Assembly (NCBI GenBank): GCA_021186555.1
Contig: JAJKFL010000013.1
Location: forward strand, 31,266,743 to 31,330,742
Reading direction: 5' to 3'
Length of the DNA: 64,000 nt
DNA from: Reticulitermes speratus
Taxonomy: Eukaryota; Arthropoda; Insecta; Blattodea; Rhinotermitidae
Of the stretch, positions 9,780-21,467 are shown piece by piece. The notes beneath the pieces were generated by a model. The model was not told the origin of the DNA, searched no databases, and saw nothing but the letters and a program-made list of their open reading frames with translations. Position 1 is the first letter of the stretch; each line of letters starts with the position of its first letter. Both the position numbers and the translations under genes were made by a program.

Positions 9780-11035
9780 AGTGAAGACATTATCGAGTCA
9801 CGGTGGTGACACTATACAGACTGGAGACATTATACAGTCAGAATGAACATTATACATGGTGGAGACACTATACAGACTGGAGACATTATACAGTCAGAAT
9901 GAACATTATACATGGTGGAGACACTATACAGACTGGAGACATTATACAGTCAGAATGAACATTATACATTAATACATGGTGGAGAAACTATACATACTGG
10001 AGACATTATAGAGTCAGAATGAACATTATACATTATACATAGCGGAGACACTATATATGGTGAAGACAGAGAGGAGACACTATACACAGTGGAGTCATCA
10101 TACACAGTGGAGACACTACGGCGTGGAGACACTGTACAGAGTGGAGAAACCATAGGGAGTGGGGACACTATACCTAGTGGAGACACTAAGCATGGTGAAG
10201 ACGCTGTAGAGGAGACACTATACAGAGTGGACACACCATACTCAGTGGAGACAATATACGGAATGGAGACACCATACACAATGGAGACACTATACAGAGT
10301 GGAGAAACCATAGCGTGGAGGCACTATACATCGTGGAGACACTACGCACGGTGAAGATACTATAGAGAGAGGAGACACTATACAGACTGGAGACATTATA
10401 CAGTCAGAATGAGCACTATACGTTATACATGGTGGAGACACTATACATGGTGAAGACACTATACACCGTGGAGACACCATATACAGTGGAGACACCATAC
10501 AGAATGGAGACACTATACGGAGTGAACACCATACACAGTGGAGACAATATACATCGAGTGGAGACACTACAGAGTGGAGGCACTGTACGGAGTGGAGAAA
10601 CCATACACAGTGGAGACACTATGCACGGTGAAGACACAATACAGAGAGGAGACACTATACAGACTGGAGACATTATACAGTCAGAATGAGCACTATACGT
10701 TATACATGGTGGAGACACTATACATGGTGAAGACACTATACACCGTGGAGACACCATATACAGTGGAGACACCATACAGAATGGAGACACTATACGGAGT
10801 GAACACCATACACAGTGGAGACAATATACATCGAGTGGAGACACTACAGAGTGGAGGCACTGTACGGAGTGGAGAAACCATACACAGTGGAGACACTATG
10901 CACGGTGAAGACACAATACAGAGAGGAGACACTATACAGAGCGGAGACACTATAGAGTGGAGACACTATAAACAGTGGAGACAATATACCGAGTGCAGAC
11001 ACTCTAGCCAGATTGGAGACACTACTAAATTGGAA
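9780..11035. repeat. 18-bp minisatellite with a 277-bp higher-order repeat
   Basis: The basic unit is about 18 bp (GTGGAGACACTATACACA-like). Within it a 277-bp block is duplicated almost exactly: CAGACTGGAGACATTATACA occurs at 10383 and again at 10660, and the following 270 bp match. Shorter 59-60-bp repeats (ACATGGTGGAGACACTATAC) start the array at 9850-9960. Long frames on both strands (for example 10538-11197 plus and 9962-10567 minus) are periodic and are not genes. 11036-11810 has no recognised feature. Confidence 0.95.
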
Positions 11036-11811
11036 CGATCCAGCAAGCGACTGAAAGTCACGTTATCTAGACGGAAGTTTCACACCTATACAAAACAACA
11101 CGCAAAATTAGTTTTGGGTATTTCAATTTTTATATTTTTAAGAAAAAAACGGGGAAGAAAAAAGGTTATGAATTCAGTGACAGCAGGCGCTCTCTGAGTT
11201 CAATTTCTTCACTCACGCAATTTTGATTTGTTAGTGTCGTTCCCAAATATTTGAACAATGCCACATTTTCAAAGGATTTATTAGCTACATGTACATTGTG
11301 ATTTTGTCCTGCAATCTGTTCACGTGACAAAAATGTGTAGTTACTTTTTCATTACATGCTCTTGTATTGTGAACTTTCCACCACAAAACCCAGAAACTAC
11401 AAATTCTATTATCTGGACGGCACTGGAACATATTACGTTTCTAAGTATCGCCACCACTGTCGCATAACAAAGGTTACGTTCCTAGGTGATTACTTTCTGC
11501 GCCAACTGGCGCTGTGTTATTGTTCCCTTCATTGTAACAGCCAAAGATGTTACTACCAACTTCACTCACCAGAGCGCACTATACGTAATGCGATAGGCAG
11601 ATGTCTACAGCAAGAGGACTTCAATACTTTCGAACGTTGTCTTACCTGGAAACAAAAAACAACAGGGAATTAGACAAAGCGGAGGTAGCAAAACAACACA
11701 AATCAGGCTGGTTCAGCCAACAGTTGCGTTTCGCGCCTATCAGTGACTTTAATGGGATATGAAGTCTTCATATCGATGAAGATTAACCTGTTGTCTTCTG
11801 AATTACAATAG

Positions 11812-11853
11812 TTACCGACGTTTCGGAGGAATGTGCTGCTCCAAAATTTTATC
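11812..11853 (-). ncRNA. Hammerhead remnant
   Basis: The minus strand keeps GGAG...CUCC-GAAAC-GUCG-GU-A (stem II closing pairs, GAAA box, minimal stem III), but the CUGANGA box is gone. It is a decayed relic. 11860-12785 shows no gene. Confidence 0.45.
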
Positions 11854-12787
11854 ATAAAGGAGGAGGCAAAATATTCATCTGAAAATGTAGCGCCCACTTA
11901 ACACAGTGCAGCACATATCCAATTTCTGTGCGTAACTTTTACGAATAGCCATGATATGGGCACATAATGGAGAAACAGCGTCCGTCTCGGTAGAAGAAAG
12001 ACTCAGAATAATTCAATTAATTTTGTTATTGGCAGTTACACACGGACCGACACAACGGAGCCTCTAGTTCAATCCCGGTTTACTTCACGAGGTTCATCGT
12101 GGACAAATTAGCACTGGAGCGAATATCTTCTCCGAGGTTCTTCAATTTCTCCATGCTAATCACCATTCCACCATTGCTCTACACTCTTCCATAGCCCTGA
12201 CCAGGCAGCACATCGCATCTCCGGTCTTTAAGTTGAAAGTTTCATGTCTGATCTCGAAGTTGACTGGTTACGGAGTGCGGAATTAATACGGAAATCAACA
12301 CTAAAGCAACACTAAATATTTAAGCAGGATTATATTGTGGTTTTTCAGGCAGAAATCTCCGTAATATCACCAAGCCCATCTAAAAGAAATCGCTTGAATA
12401 TCCACGTCACGCTCGGAATTCGAACGACGAAATAGGGAGTGTTAGGACTACTGCAGGTTGAGGGAGTGCTGTGTAAATACGTCACTCTGTTGTCAAACAT
12501 TGCCACTAGAGGCGCTGCGCTAGGTACAGAGACGACAGATATGGACTAAATAGCAGCTGGACTATCAGTTACGTAAGTCAGTCGTCCAGTTAAAACTTAA
12601 CCGAATGACTGATTTGTCGTTCACTGAGTGGCTGACAGAAATAAAATGTTGATTCTTTATTACTTATACGTGCATTATGCACGTATGTCCTTCACACATT
12701 ACAGTGAAAGATAAATACAGAGTTACTCTAAGGAGGCACATGTCCGTTGCGTTTTCAAATAGAAATGAATGTTGCTACCAGTCAACG

Positions 12788-12916
12788 CAACATTATATTC
12801 AGTAAGAATAAGGCTACATATTTCGGCTAAAATTAGCCATCATCAGGCCCAACTGCAAGAATACAAAAAAAGGGGGACAAATTTCACAACTGCATTTCAG
12901 CTTTAAGACATAAAAC

Positions 12917-12948
<32 letters not shown>

Positions 12949-13180
12949 TTAACGTCTGAGATCTCAACCTTTACTAGTTACAATATGTACATAATGTAGG
13001 CCTATGTCTTTTACATTATACGTATATTTTAACTTATACAGGTTTGATATGTCAAACCTGAAATGCTGATGTAAAGTCTACCTCCTTTTTGTAATATTGC
13101 ATTTGGGCATGATGAAGTCTAATAATTTTTAAACGAAATATGCACCCTTATTCTTACTGTATATAATGTTGTTATGGCTA
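12788..13180. mobile_element. Inverted-repeat element carrying paired hammerhead motifs
   Basis: The left arm contains CAACATTATATTCAGTAAGA, and the right arm ends with the inverted copy TCTTACTGTATATAATGTTG. The left arm has an intact minus-strand hammerhead. The right arm (13105-13150) has a degenerate plus-strand one (GAUGAAGUCU ... ACGAAAUAUG). The centre contains an ATT run (12917-12946). Confidence 0.8.
12810..12852 (-). ncRNA. Hammerhead ribozyme motif, intact core
   Basis: Minus strand: GGGC / CUGAUGA / U / GGCUA-AUUU-UAGCC / GAAA / UAUGUA / GCCU. Stem II is 5 bp with a 4-nt loop. Stem I pairs GGGC with GCCU (one G-U pair). Stem III is reduced to A-U plus a U-G wobble, with A at the cleavage site. 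All core positions except the variable seventh match the hammerhead consensus, plus the family's extra U before stem II. Confidence 0.8.
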
Positions 13181-13803
13181 ATTGTAACGTTCATTCTTTT
13201 ATTTATATTTGTTGTAGCATTTCATGAGAGCAAATAAGAACATCCGATAGCCATTCTCATGCCTTTCAACGGACAGAGTTCTGAGGTTGTGAAGTGGGCT
13301 TAAATCAGTGCTTTTGTGATGACTGTTAGGAAACTACGGACTGCACCAGGAAAGTAATATCTGTAAAATCCCAAGAAGCAGAATGTGTAACGGTAACCCC
13401 TAAATTTTCATTCGGGCGTCCCTGGTTTGACTCTGGACACAGACGGCAAACATCCTGAATTTTCGTGGCTTTGCCCAGTCCCTCCCAGCAAATTCCACGA
13501 TATAACATCAAGTAGGTTGCGGCCGCTTCCTTTCGAATCCCTTTCCAATTCATTATTCATAAATATCATACAATGGACTTTACTGAGAGAAACCGAAAGC
13601 CTTGTCAATAAGCCACTACGTAAGTCCCAAGCGGCAGGCCGCTTCACTGGCTGCCCACAGTGACCACTCCTGCGCATCCTCCTCACAGCCCGGTATTGTC
13701 TGCAAATCTCTTAAACCCCAATTAAGTTTTTCAGCCATCGTCCATCAGCTTGAAGGAAAATAACATCAGCAGAGCTACCTGGCTCCGATTGAAACTTAGA
13801 GGT

Positions 13804-13820
13804 GGGGGGGGGGGGGGGGC
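13804..13820. repeat. Poly-G tract
   Basis: This is a long uninterrupted G run within otherwise unique sequence. Nothing else is recognised in 13190-14100. Confidence 0.9.
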
Positions 13821-14124
13821 CGCACGTGCCTGCAAGCTTACAAAAGGAACACTGAACTCAGCAGGCAAGCACGTAGGCGTGTCTACCCAACTGCACAGAG
13901 CAGTCATTCTTCAGAAGGTAATAATAAATCGCACGGGTGCTAAAGAAATTCCAAAATTCCACATCTGTAATGGAATTCGTATGTTTGTTACCATTAGACC
14001 GCATTCTGAGCCACACGAACGAAGCCCACACACTACAGTAACTTTCCTTCAAAATACATTTTAATATTATCCCTCATCTATGTATAAATCTTACAAGTAT
14101 TCCCTGCCTTCCATTTCCCTACCG

Positions 14125-15185
14125 AATTATGTGAGTGTTACTATGTGTGTGTTAGAGTGTGTTAGTGTGTTGGCGTGTGGGTTAGTGTGTGTAACTGTGT
14201 GTGTTAATGTGTGTTAGTGTGTATGATACTGTGCGTGTTAGTGCGTGTTACTGTGTGCGTTTGTGTGTCAGTTACTGTGTGTTACTGTGCGTGTCACTGT
14301 ATGTGTTCGATTGTGTTACTGTGTGTGTTAGTTACTGTGCGTGTTAGTGCGTGTTACTGTGTACGTTTGTGTGTGTTTGTTACGGTGCGTGTCACTGTAT
14401 GTGTTCGTTTGTGTTACTGTGTGTGTTAGTTACTGTGCGTGTTACTGTGAGTGTGTGTGTCAGTTACTGTGTTACTGTGCGTGACACTGTATGTGTTAGT
14501 TTGTGTTACTGTGTGTGTGTTAGTTACTGTGCGTGTTAGTGCGTGTTACTGTACGTTTGTGTGTTAGTTACTGTGTTACTGTGCGTGTCACTGTATGTTT
14601 AGTTTGTGTTACTATTTGTGTGTTAGTTACTGTGTGTGTTAGTGCGTGTTACTGTGAGTTTGTGTGTGTTAGTTACTGTGTGTGTTACTGTGCGTGTCAC
14701 TGTATGTGTTACTGTGCGTGTCACTGTATGTGTTAGTGTTACTGTGTGTGTGTGTTAGTTACTGTGCGTGTCATGTATGTGTACTGTGCGTGTCACTGTA
14801 TGTGTTAGTGTTACTGTGTGTGTGTTAGTACTGTGCTGTTACTGTGAGTTGTGTTAGTGTTACTGTGTGTGTTACTGTGCATGTCACTGTATGTGTTTAC
14901 TGTGCGTGTCACTGTATGTGTTAGTTTGTGTACTGTGTGTGTGTTAGTTACTGTGCGTGTTAGTGCGTGCTACTGTGAGTTTGTGTGTGTTACTGTGCGT
15001 GTCACTGTATGTGTTAGTGTTACTGTGTGTGTGTGTTAGTTACTGTGCGTGTTAGTGCGTGCTACTGTGAGTTTGTGTGTGTTACTGTGCGTGTCACTGT
15101 ATGTGTTCGTTTGTGTTACCGTGTGTGTTACTGTGTGTGTCACTGTATGTGTTAGTTTGTGTTACTGTGTATGTGTTTGTGTCAC
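14125..15185. repeat. GT-rich minisatellite
   Basis: The array contains irregular repeats of short GT-rich words such as GTGTTACTGTGCGTGTCACT and GTATGTGTTAGTTTGTG over about 1.06 kb. Cysteine/valine-rich frames through it are artefacts of composition. The following 15186-16155 has no recognised gene; it holds a T run at 15778-15788. Confidence 0.93.
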
Positions 15186-16159
15186 AGTATAGTTATTAGT
15201 ACTTCGCTGCGTTGGTCCGCAGTTACAACACCGTAGTACCTGGAGCTCCAAACCTCCATGCCACAGCACGCGTCATCTTGAACATTCGAACGTTTCGCTA
15301 TGTATAAACAATCCGTGTAACGCACAGCAGAATTCAACGTGTTAGTTGCTGTGAGAAGTGTCAGAAGGACACGTGGCACTGCTGAGTCTTGTCTATTATT
15401 TACTGCACTATGGCTGGCGTTGCTATGGAAACCGCTTTATTTCTTATGCAGCAGCAACACATTTTCGACAGATAGATAATCCTGTAAATCCAGGACAAGG
15501 ACACAAGTACAAGAATGGAATAAGGAAGCAAAACTGAAAAGTTTCAGGAACGTGAAGACAGATATAACCTAACCCCGAAACGTCAGTTATCCACTGAGAC
15601 AACAAGCAATATAGAAAATAAAATTAATTCGCCTGTGGCAATAACGAATTACAGCCACAAGCAAGCAGAACCGCTGCTGATGGTAGACATCCGTGTCTTA
15701 TTAGGTAGCCCAGTGAATTTCAACTTCTTACAACGGTCAAAATGAGTAAAAATTACGAAAAACCGGGCAAATTCAATTTTTTTTTTTTGTTAATGTACAA
15801 ACTTAATTATTTCATTTTTAGGCCTGTTAGTTTGCACGCTATAAAATCGGCTGTCGGTTTGAAGTGTAAATTCAGGTCTTAACCAAGCCACGAAGGCATA
15901 CAGAGTGCATCCGTAACAACTGGCTGCTCGATGCTCCGCATACATTGGTTAGAAGGCCGGCCGGCTCAGTCCCATAGCCAGTCTGGGCGCTGTGAGGTAC
16001 AACGCAGGTCGTCACTATACCAAATGAGCTATCCAGTTCCTGTTGTCATTATCGTCAGCCATTTCCACAGACTTATTATCAAGACACGACTAATAGCGTG
16101 TCACAAATGTGCGTTCTGCATAAAAACAAATATTTTACATTGTCCATAGTGGCCTTATG

Positions 16160-16210
16160 TTAAAGACGGAAGTTTTGGGAGGCCGTACTGCCTCCGTCAT
16201 CAGATAAAAT
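16160..16210 (-). ncRNA. Degenerate hammerhead motif
   Basis: Minus strand: CUGAUGA / C / GGAGGC-loop-GCCUCC / CAAA / AC-UUCC-GU-C. Stem II (6 bp) and the stem III pattern are perfect, but G12 of the GAAA box is C, and stem I is weak. The extra base before stem II is C instead of U. Confidence 0.6.
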
Positions 16211-16294
16211 AAAAAAATATTCCTCTTTTGTTGGGTGTATAGGATGCAGCCAATCGCGAAGACACAAAAGCATGAAACAGAATATTTGCGTCAC

Positions 16295-16520
16295 CTCAAG
16301 GTCTTACATGTCATCTCAAGGTCATATGAGCCACCTCAGAGCTGTATGTGTCACCTGAAGGCTACGTGTGTCACCTCCAGGCTATATGTGTCATCTCAAG
16401 GTTATATGTGTCACCTCAAGGCTACAAGTGTCATCTCAAGGCTATATGTGTCACCTCAAGGCTATATGTGTCACCTCAAGGCTACGTGTGTCACCTCAAG
16501 GCTATATGTGTCACCTGAAA
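16295..16520. repeat. 20-bp minisatellite
   Basis: About 11 copies of GCTATATGTGTCACCTCAAG with point variation. 16525-17215 contains nothing recognised. Confidence 0.93.
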
Positions 16521-17220
16521 CATTCAATAAGTTACATGAACTTTCACCACAGTCCCTGTCCATAACAAAGCTACATGACAATTCACATCGCAGTCCAGAC
16601 ATGATCTGAGCTATTCGGTGTCGCCTTCGAACAAGCGTAAAACTACAATCTGAGCTGTTCCGTGGCACATCGGTGCACGCGCAGTAAATACCGACTCCCT
16701 GCATCACGAATTACTCCACTTACGGTCTTACATAATAACCGTAAACTGGGCCGTCAGAGACTACATTTATTTACAAGATGGCGACTCTGTAACTTTTTTT
16801 CTGGACGAGTAAACCACTGCTTATGAATACCAATGCAATTTGTGTACAAACATTCGCGACAGTGTTACCCTGACACGACCACTTGGGACATCTGGGCGCA
16901 CATGGGCGGCTAATATTATCATACGTCTTAATTACGTCTTAATTAAAGAAATGGAACGCCACGGTGAGCACTGGATTCACCTGAGTCAGAGCTATCTAGT
17001 GGCGGGCTGTTGTAAACACGGCAAAGAACCTGTTGGTCCCATAAAATCGGTGACTTCAATGATGTCATACCTTGAAAGAAGAGAATCCGAGGCCTGTGTG
17101 GCCATCTGATGTGCAAGTTCCCGTATCGAACTGTCATCCCACTGATCAACACTTTAAAGTCTAATACAGCGAAAGTACTTTTCTGTCCAGTGCTCCCCGA
17201 TTACCGAAAGAGGCTTGTTT

Positions 17221-17325
17221 TTTGGAAGGTTCCCAGTCTTCGCCCGTTTGTCCATCTCGTAAGAGCAATATATAGATGAAGATGAGTATGGAGCATTGGT
17301 GGAATGATACTGACTACAAAAGTTC
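17221..17325 (-). mobile_element. SINE-D 3' fragment
   Basis: Plus strand GAAGGTTCCCAGTCTTCGCC, CATCTCGTAAGAG and GGAGCATTGGTGGAATGATA is the reverse complement of the SINE-D 3' part seen at 50367 and 54690. The head is missing. Confidence 0.65.
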
Positions 17326-17494
17326 TCCTGTAGAATGAAAGCTCATAGCAATTTCTTACCGAAACAATCTCTTCTCGAGATATTAAAGCCAATGGATTGT
17401 GTGAATCTTGCAGGTTCACAAAGGCTATAAAGGGCTGGTATAAGACAAGTGCCTGCAGTTACAGCGGGCTGCATAAGACGTTAGTTTTGTTAAG

Positions 17495-17759
17495 GGCCCC
17501 GCTGCAGAAGCTACGGACGCACCGCAGCCTCAAGGCTTCTTCTGCAACCCTGTGATGAAGATGAAGAGAAAAATGATCAGCTTTTTTCATTTTTCCAAGT
17601 AATAGAGCACCGTTGGAATGTAATTGACAGGGGAAAACCAAAGTACTCAGGGAAAAAACCTGTCCCAGTGCCACTTTTTCCACCACAAACCCCACATGGA
17701 CGAACCCGGGCCTCCGAGGTGGGAAGCCGACGACTAACCGCCTGAGCCATGGCACGGCC
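17495..17759 (-). mobile_element. SINE-D, near complete
   Basis: Minus strand: head GGCTCAGGCGGTTAGTCGTC, B-box-like GGGTTCGTCC, GTGGGGTTTGTGGTGGAAAA, CACTGGGACAGG, GAGTACTTTGGTTTTCCCCT, CCAACGGTGCTC and tail GGTTGCAGAAGAAGCCTTGA. It is the best-preserved SINE-D copy in the window. The overlapping reading frames are shadows. 17760-18175 is unrecognised. Confidence 0.85.
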
Positions 17760-18175
17760 CAGGGGTCGTCTTATTCTAACTGCTGTTGGGAACAGAACAC
17801 AAAGAAGCGGCAGCAGATGCTGTAACCCTTTGAAGCCTGAATGCCAACTAGATAATATGAAGAACCTCAGCTTCTTACTCGCAGTAAACACCTGCGTCTC
17901 TACAACAAAGACTAACCATATTCAGACACTAGCCGAGCAAGCCCTTACAGCACGTGAACAAGGAAACGTTCTAGAAACTGTAATCTGACGAAACTGGAAG
18001 AGCAGGTGTTCGTCGGTGCAGCTGTACTTGTACCCTAATTCGAAACAATCCCCACAACGCTGCAGCTTCGTTTACTTCTGTCCATCGGTGACAGTTATGT
18101 CTTTCACTAATATAAGGCCATTTGGAAATTACGTTTAGACGAATGGAAACCAATATTCACTTCTGAAAACTTTAA

Positions 18176-18917
18176 AGGCCCCTTTCATACGGGCGACAGA
18201 ATCGCCTGCGACTTGTCTGCCAGCGACAGAGAATATATGGCAAGTAATGAGGGCTATCACACGGTCGACACAATTACTGTCGCCTTTCCTCTCTTGTCGC
18301 TCGAAGACAGCGAGACTGACGGCAGACAGCAGAACCACGCAATTGTATGAGAGCTCTCAGACGGGCGACATCTCCGTGGCGAATCGAAGCGTATACATGT
18401 GAATTGTCACAAATAATTTGTAAATTGAGTGGTATTTAGCCTCAAATGTAATCTTAATGATCAATAAAAGTGGTTAATTAAAATACTGTGATTACGTGAG
18501 TGTTGCTGTTGATCTGTCTCTGGGTAGTATAGATTTCCTCATATTCGAGTATTTTCTTTCTGTAGACAATACTCAGTTGTGTCATACAGTTCGTTAACAG
18601 TTCGCAGACATTCTAAGATAATTTTAAAAACTTCGCTTCGTCTCTCCTCACATCTTCAAAAATAGTCCAAAATAACCCGTTGTTTCGCCCATCACATATT
18701 ATAGGATGCACCCATATTTTTCTTCTTCTTCCCCTTTTTCTTTTTCAGTTCTCTTAGGGCACACACAGCGATAATCTCATCCGGTTCTAGCGTTCATTTT
18801 CAGAGATTATAAGGAGACTATGTTTAACGTCACAGCAACATATTTCTCGTAGTCGTCGGTCGCCTGTCTCTGGGCGACAAATCGCCGTCGACTGAGTCGC
18901 CCGTGTGAAAGAAGCCT
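18176..18917. mobile_element. TIR element, PIF/Harbinger-like, non-autonomous
   Basis: The left end AGGCCCCTTTCATACGGGCG and right end CGCCCGTGTGAAAGAAGCCT are inverted repeats. The similarity extends inward through several GGCGAC/GTCGCC motifs at both ends. Ends of the form GGCC..TTCACACGGGCGAC are typical of Harbinger-like elements. There is no transposase frame in 742 bp. I could not confirm a 3-bp target duplication, so the superfamily is tentative. Confidence 0.65.
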
Positions 18918-19022
18918 ACCGGACCCTAAATTTAGAATAGCATTCGGAGCGGGAAGTTGCCTTTACAGGTTTTCTGCGTGTAGGGTTTTGTTCCTAGATA
19001 AATTTCAATTAATTATAAACAA

Positions 19023-19075
19023 TTAAGGAAGTCGAAGACACATCTGTCAGAAATGTCACTTCTGGAACAGGAAAT
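19023..19075 (+). repeat. Short interspersed repeat shared with 37995-38052
   Basis: GAAGTCGAAGACACATCTGT, CAGAAATGTCACTTCTGGAA and CAGGAAATA recur in reverse orientation at 37995-38052. The extent and class are unknown. 19076-19670 otherwise shows nothing. Confidence 0.6.
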
Positions 19076-19984
19076 ATTTATGTGACAAGAAGCATGAGTT
19101 CTCTCAAGGTTTAATCAGTCAGTCAGCTGGTCACCTTAAGCAATCTAGGTACCCAAAGTGCGTATCCTCCATTCCGTTTAAGGACGTCGTAACAACCTAT
19201 CACGACTGCGTATTGCAATGACTTATTTGATGATGATGAGGATGGTGATGATCCGTGCCTCCAGCATTAATGAGCAACGCTATGGACTTTGACATATCAA
19301 CTCCACCTGCCATAAATAACTGACAGCGGCCATCCGTGTGGCATGAAGTGCAGAGTGCGGACGGTGAGAGGGGAAATAACAGACGTTGATTGTGAGAATA
19401 TTAAGAAACTCATGGTTTATAAAGGCAAAACGCAGAGTGTAGGAATAAAAAGTCGTGTGGTACATACATTAAACACTGAGCTTGAAAGGCTGAAGAGATA
19501 AGTGTACGACGCTGCATCTCACAGTCCGTGGAACACAGAGTTGTCCAAAAAGTAAGATCGCATTAAGTGCTGTAGTCTGTCTGTCTGCTTTGACTAGGGG
19601 TTCAATTCGGAACACAAAAGTACGTGTATTTTTTTTAACTGAATAGCAGACTCTTTCTGTCTCTCCTAAACTAAGTTTATGCTCATGTCTTGTGAACAGA
19701 ATGCAGGACAAGTCACAACATAAAAATAGGTAATAAATCCCCTAAAAGGGTAGAAGAGTTTACATATTTGGGAACAATAAATTAATATTACATTCATGAG
19801 GAAATTAAGAGCAGATTGAACTCAGCGAATGTTTGCTAAGATTGGGTCCAGAATCTTTTGTATCCCAGTTTGATATCAAAAAATATAGGGAATATATCAA
19901 ACAACTTACGCCCTTAATAAAATACACCCAGAAGCTATTATAAAACTCAATATAGTTTTCTCGGGCGCACAGCCGCGTTAATTC

Positions 19985-20037
19985 TTTTGAATACAACGTT
20001 TCGGGGACTAGCTTCGTCCCCATCCTCAGGCAAAACG
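19985..20037 (-). ncRNA. Hammerhead ribozyme motif, intact core
   Basis: Minus strand: CUGAGGA / U / GGGGAC-GAAGCUA-GUCCCC / GAAA / C-GUU-GU / A. Stem II is a 6-bp helix. Stem III is AC/GU with a 3-nt loop. Stem I can form UUUUG/CAAAA, offset by mismatches next to the core. N7 is G, which the consensus allows. Confidence 0.75.
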
Positions 20038-20065
20038 CGGAAGTTTTAAAACTTATATTATAAAA

Positions 20066-20110
20066 CGTCTACATGTTTCGGCACCGAGGTGCCATCATGA
20101 GGAAGTTATT
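20066..20110 (-). ncRNA. Hammerhead motif with core defect
   Basis: Minus strand: CUCAUGA / U / GGCAC-CUCG-GUGCC / GAAA / C-AU-GU / A. Stem II is perfect. G5 is C, a change at an essential core position, so it is probably inactive. It is tandem to the motif at 19985. Confidence 0.65.
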
Positions 20111-21467
20111 CAGAACAATGGAGTAACAAGGCCAACAGCCAATCTAGTTAGTGTGTCTGCCTTCCTTAAAATGATTAAAATAATTCAAAATATCGAGTTA
20201 ATAGTCATAAAATTGCAAACTATCTTACAGAGTGTAAACAACTGGTAAATTCTAATTGGAACGGCTCACTTTAAACATTAAAAAAAATGTAAATTTACAA
20301 CAAAGTACGTACGGTATGAAAAACAAAAAAAAATATAGCGATTCAAATATACAGAACTATAAGTTTGCCTGTTGCTTTGTATGGGTGTGAAATTTGGTCT
20401 TCATCACATTGAGGGAGGAACATAGGCTGAGGGTGTTCGAGAATAGGGTGCTGAGGAGGATATTTGGGTCTAAGAGGGACGAGGTAACAGGGGAGTGAAG
20501 AAGACTACATAACGAGGAACTTAATGATCTGTACTCATCACCAAATATTATTCGGGTGATCAAATCAAGAAGAATGGGGTGGGCGGGGTATGTAGCATGT
20601 ATGTGTGAGGGGAGAGGTGCATACAGGATTTTGGTGGGGAGACCTGAGGGAAGGAGACCACTTGGAAGACCTAGGAGCAATAGGTAGGACAATAATAAAA
20701 TGATCTCAAAGAAATGGGTAGGGAGGATGTGGACTGGATTGATCTGGCACAGGATAGAGGCAAGTGGCAAGCTCTTGGAGATATGGCAATGAGCCTTCTG
20801 GTTCCACAAGATGAGGGGAATTTCTTTACTAGCTAAAAAAGTCTTAGCTAGTAAAGATTAATTCTACTCCACAGTTAGTTGGTTAGTTAGTTACAGAACA
20901 GGCAGGGGCATCATGACGAAATTCATGACCTTAGAATAATACTAGTATTATCATTAAATCAATAAGTATCAGATTGGTGCGTCAAGTAGCAAGCTGGACG
21001 TGAGATTATGCATATTTAGTTGTTTGAAAATCCCAAGCAAATTCTTTCGATGGTCTAGGCTTAAAAGGGAGCTAGCGGGGTGTCGACTGGATTAAACTGG
21101 CTGATAACTGTTAAATGGCGGGCTGTCGTGAACACAAATGCCGACAGTCTATTGAACAGCTGAGCAACTATCAAGTGCTTTAGAAAACCCCATTACACTT
21201 AGCAGGTACGTTTTGTCACGTGTAAGATCCCTTAATTCCCTGGCATTCCTATGTTTTATAAGCCATATAAATCACACCCTTCGGAATGGAATTTAATTAA
21301 CCAGTTCTGACACATAAACAAATGGCGCTCCTCCCTTCGAAATCTAGCGCGGCTGCGATGAGCAGCATTGCCAACTGCAGGCGTCACTGGTTGGGGAAAC
21401 GCCATTTATCTGAGGCGATGGTCAACTGTCAGCGTGCAAAGAAGAGTTACATTTAGTCAATTTATTG

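Larger units (their letters stand above)
19889..20327 (-). mobile_element. 439-bp insertion carrying two tandem hammerhead motifs
   Basis: It is flanked by perfect 11-bp direct repeats AAAAAATATAG (19878-19888 and 20328-20338), which sit inside the interrupted LINE frame. It therefore has demonstrable insertion boundaries. It contains two minus-strand hammerheads in the same orientation, about 80 bp apart, and no coding frame. The repeat length and lack of terminal inverted repeats suggest retrotransposition rather than cut-and-paste. A Penelope-like non-autonomous unit is my best guess. Confidence 0.8.
19675..20870 (+). pseudogene. Non-LTR retrotransposon ORF 3' part (LINE-alpha), split by an insertion at 19889-20327
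   Basis: Before the insertion the plus strand reads PKRVEEFTYLGT ... IHEEIKSRLNSANVC and then LISKNI. After it the frame resumes AIQIYRTISLPVALYGCEIW, followed by EEHRLRVFENRVLRRIFGSK, NEELNDLYSSPNIIRVIKSR and PEGRRPLGRPR. These are segments from the end of an insect LINE reverse-transcriptase ORF. Internal stops (after LPVALYGCEIWSSSH) and shifts make it a pseudogene. The 3' end is GGGGAATTTCTTTACTAGCT followed by GTTAGTTAG repeats (20877-20892). Removing the insertion restores the frame across the junction. Confidence 0.85.

Noticed and set aside
9962..11197. Long frames of 142-219 codons on both strands
   Set aside because: They follow the 18-bp unit exactly and occur on both strands. The periodicity explains the openness.
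11356..11673. Plus-strand frame of 105 codons
   Set aside because: No motif, repeat or neighbour supports it. It is within chance length for the region.
15575..15590. CCGAAACGTCAG resembling part of the hammerhead family
   Set aside because: Only the GAAAC-GUC segment matches. There is no stem II partner or CUGANGA box.
20357..20809. Minus-strand frame of 150 codons
   Set aside because: It is antisense to the LINE-alpha reverse-transcriptase remnant on the plus strand.
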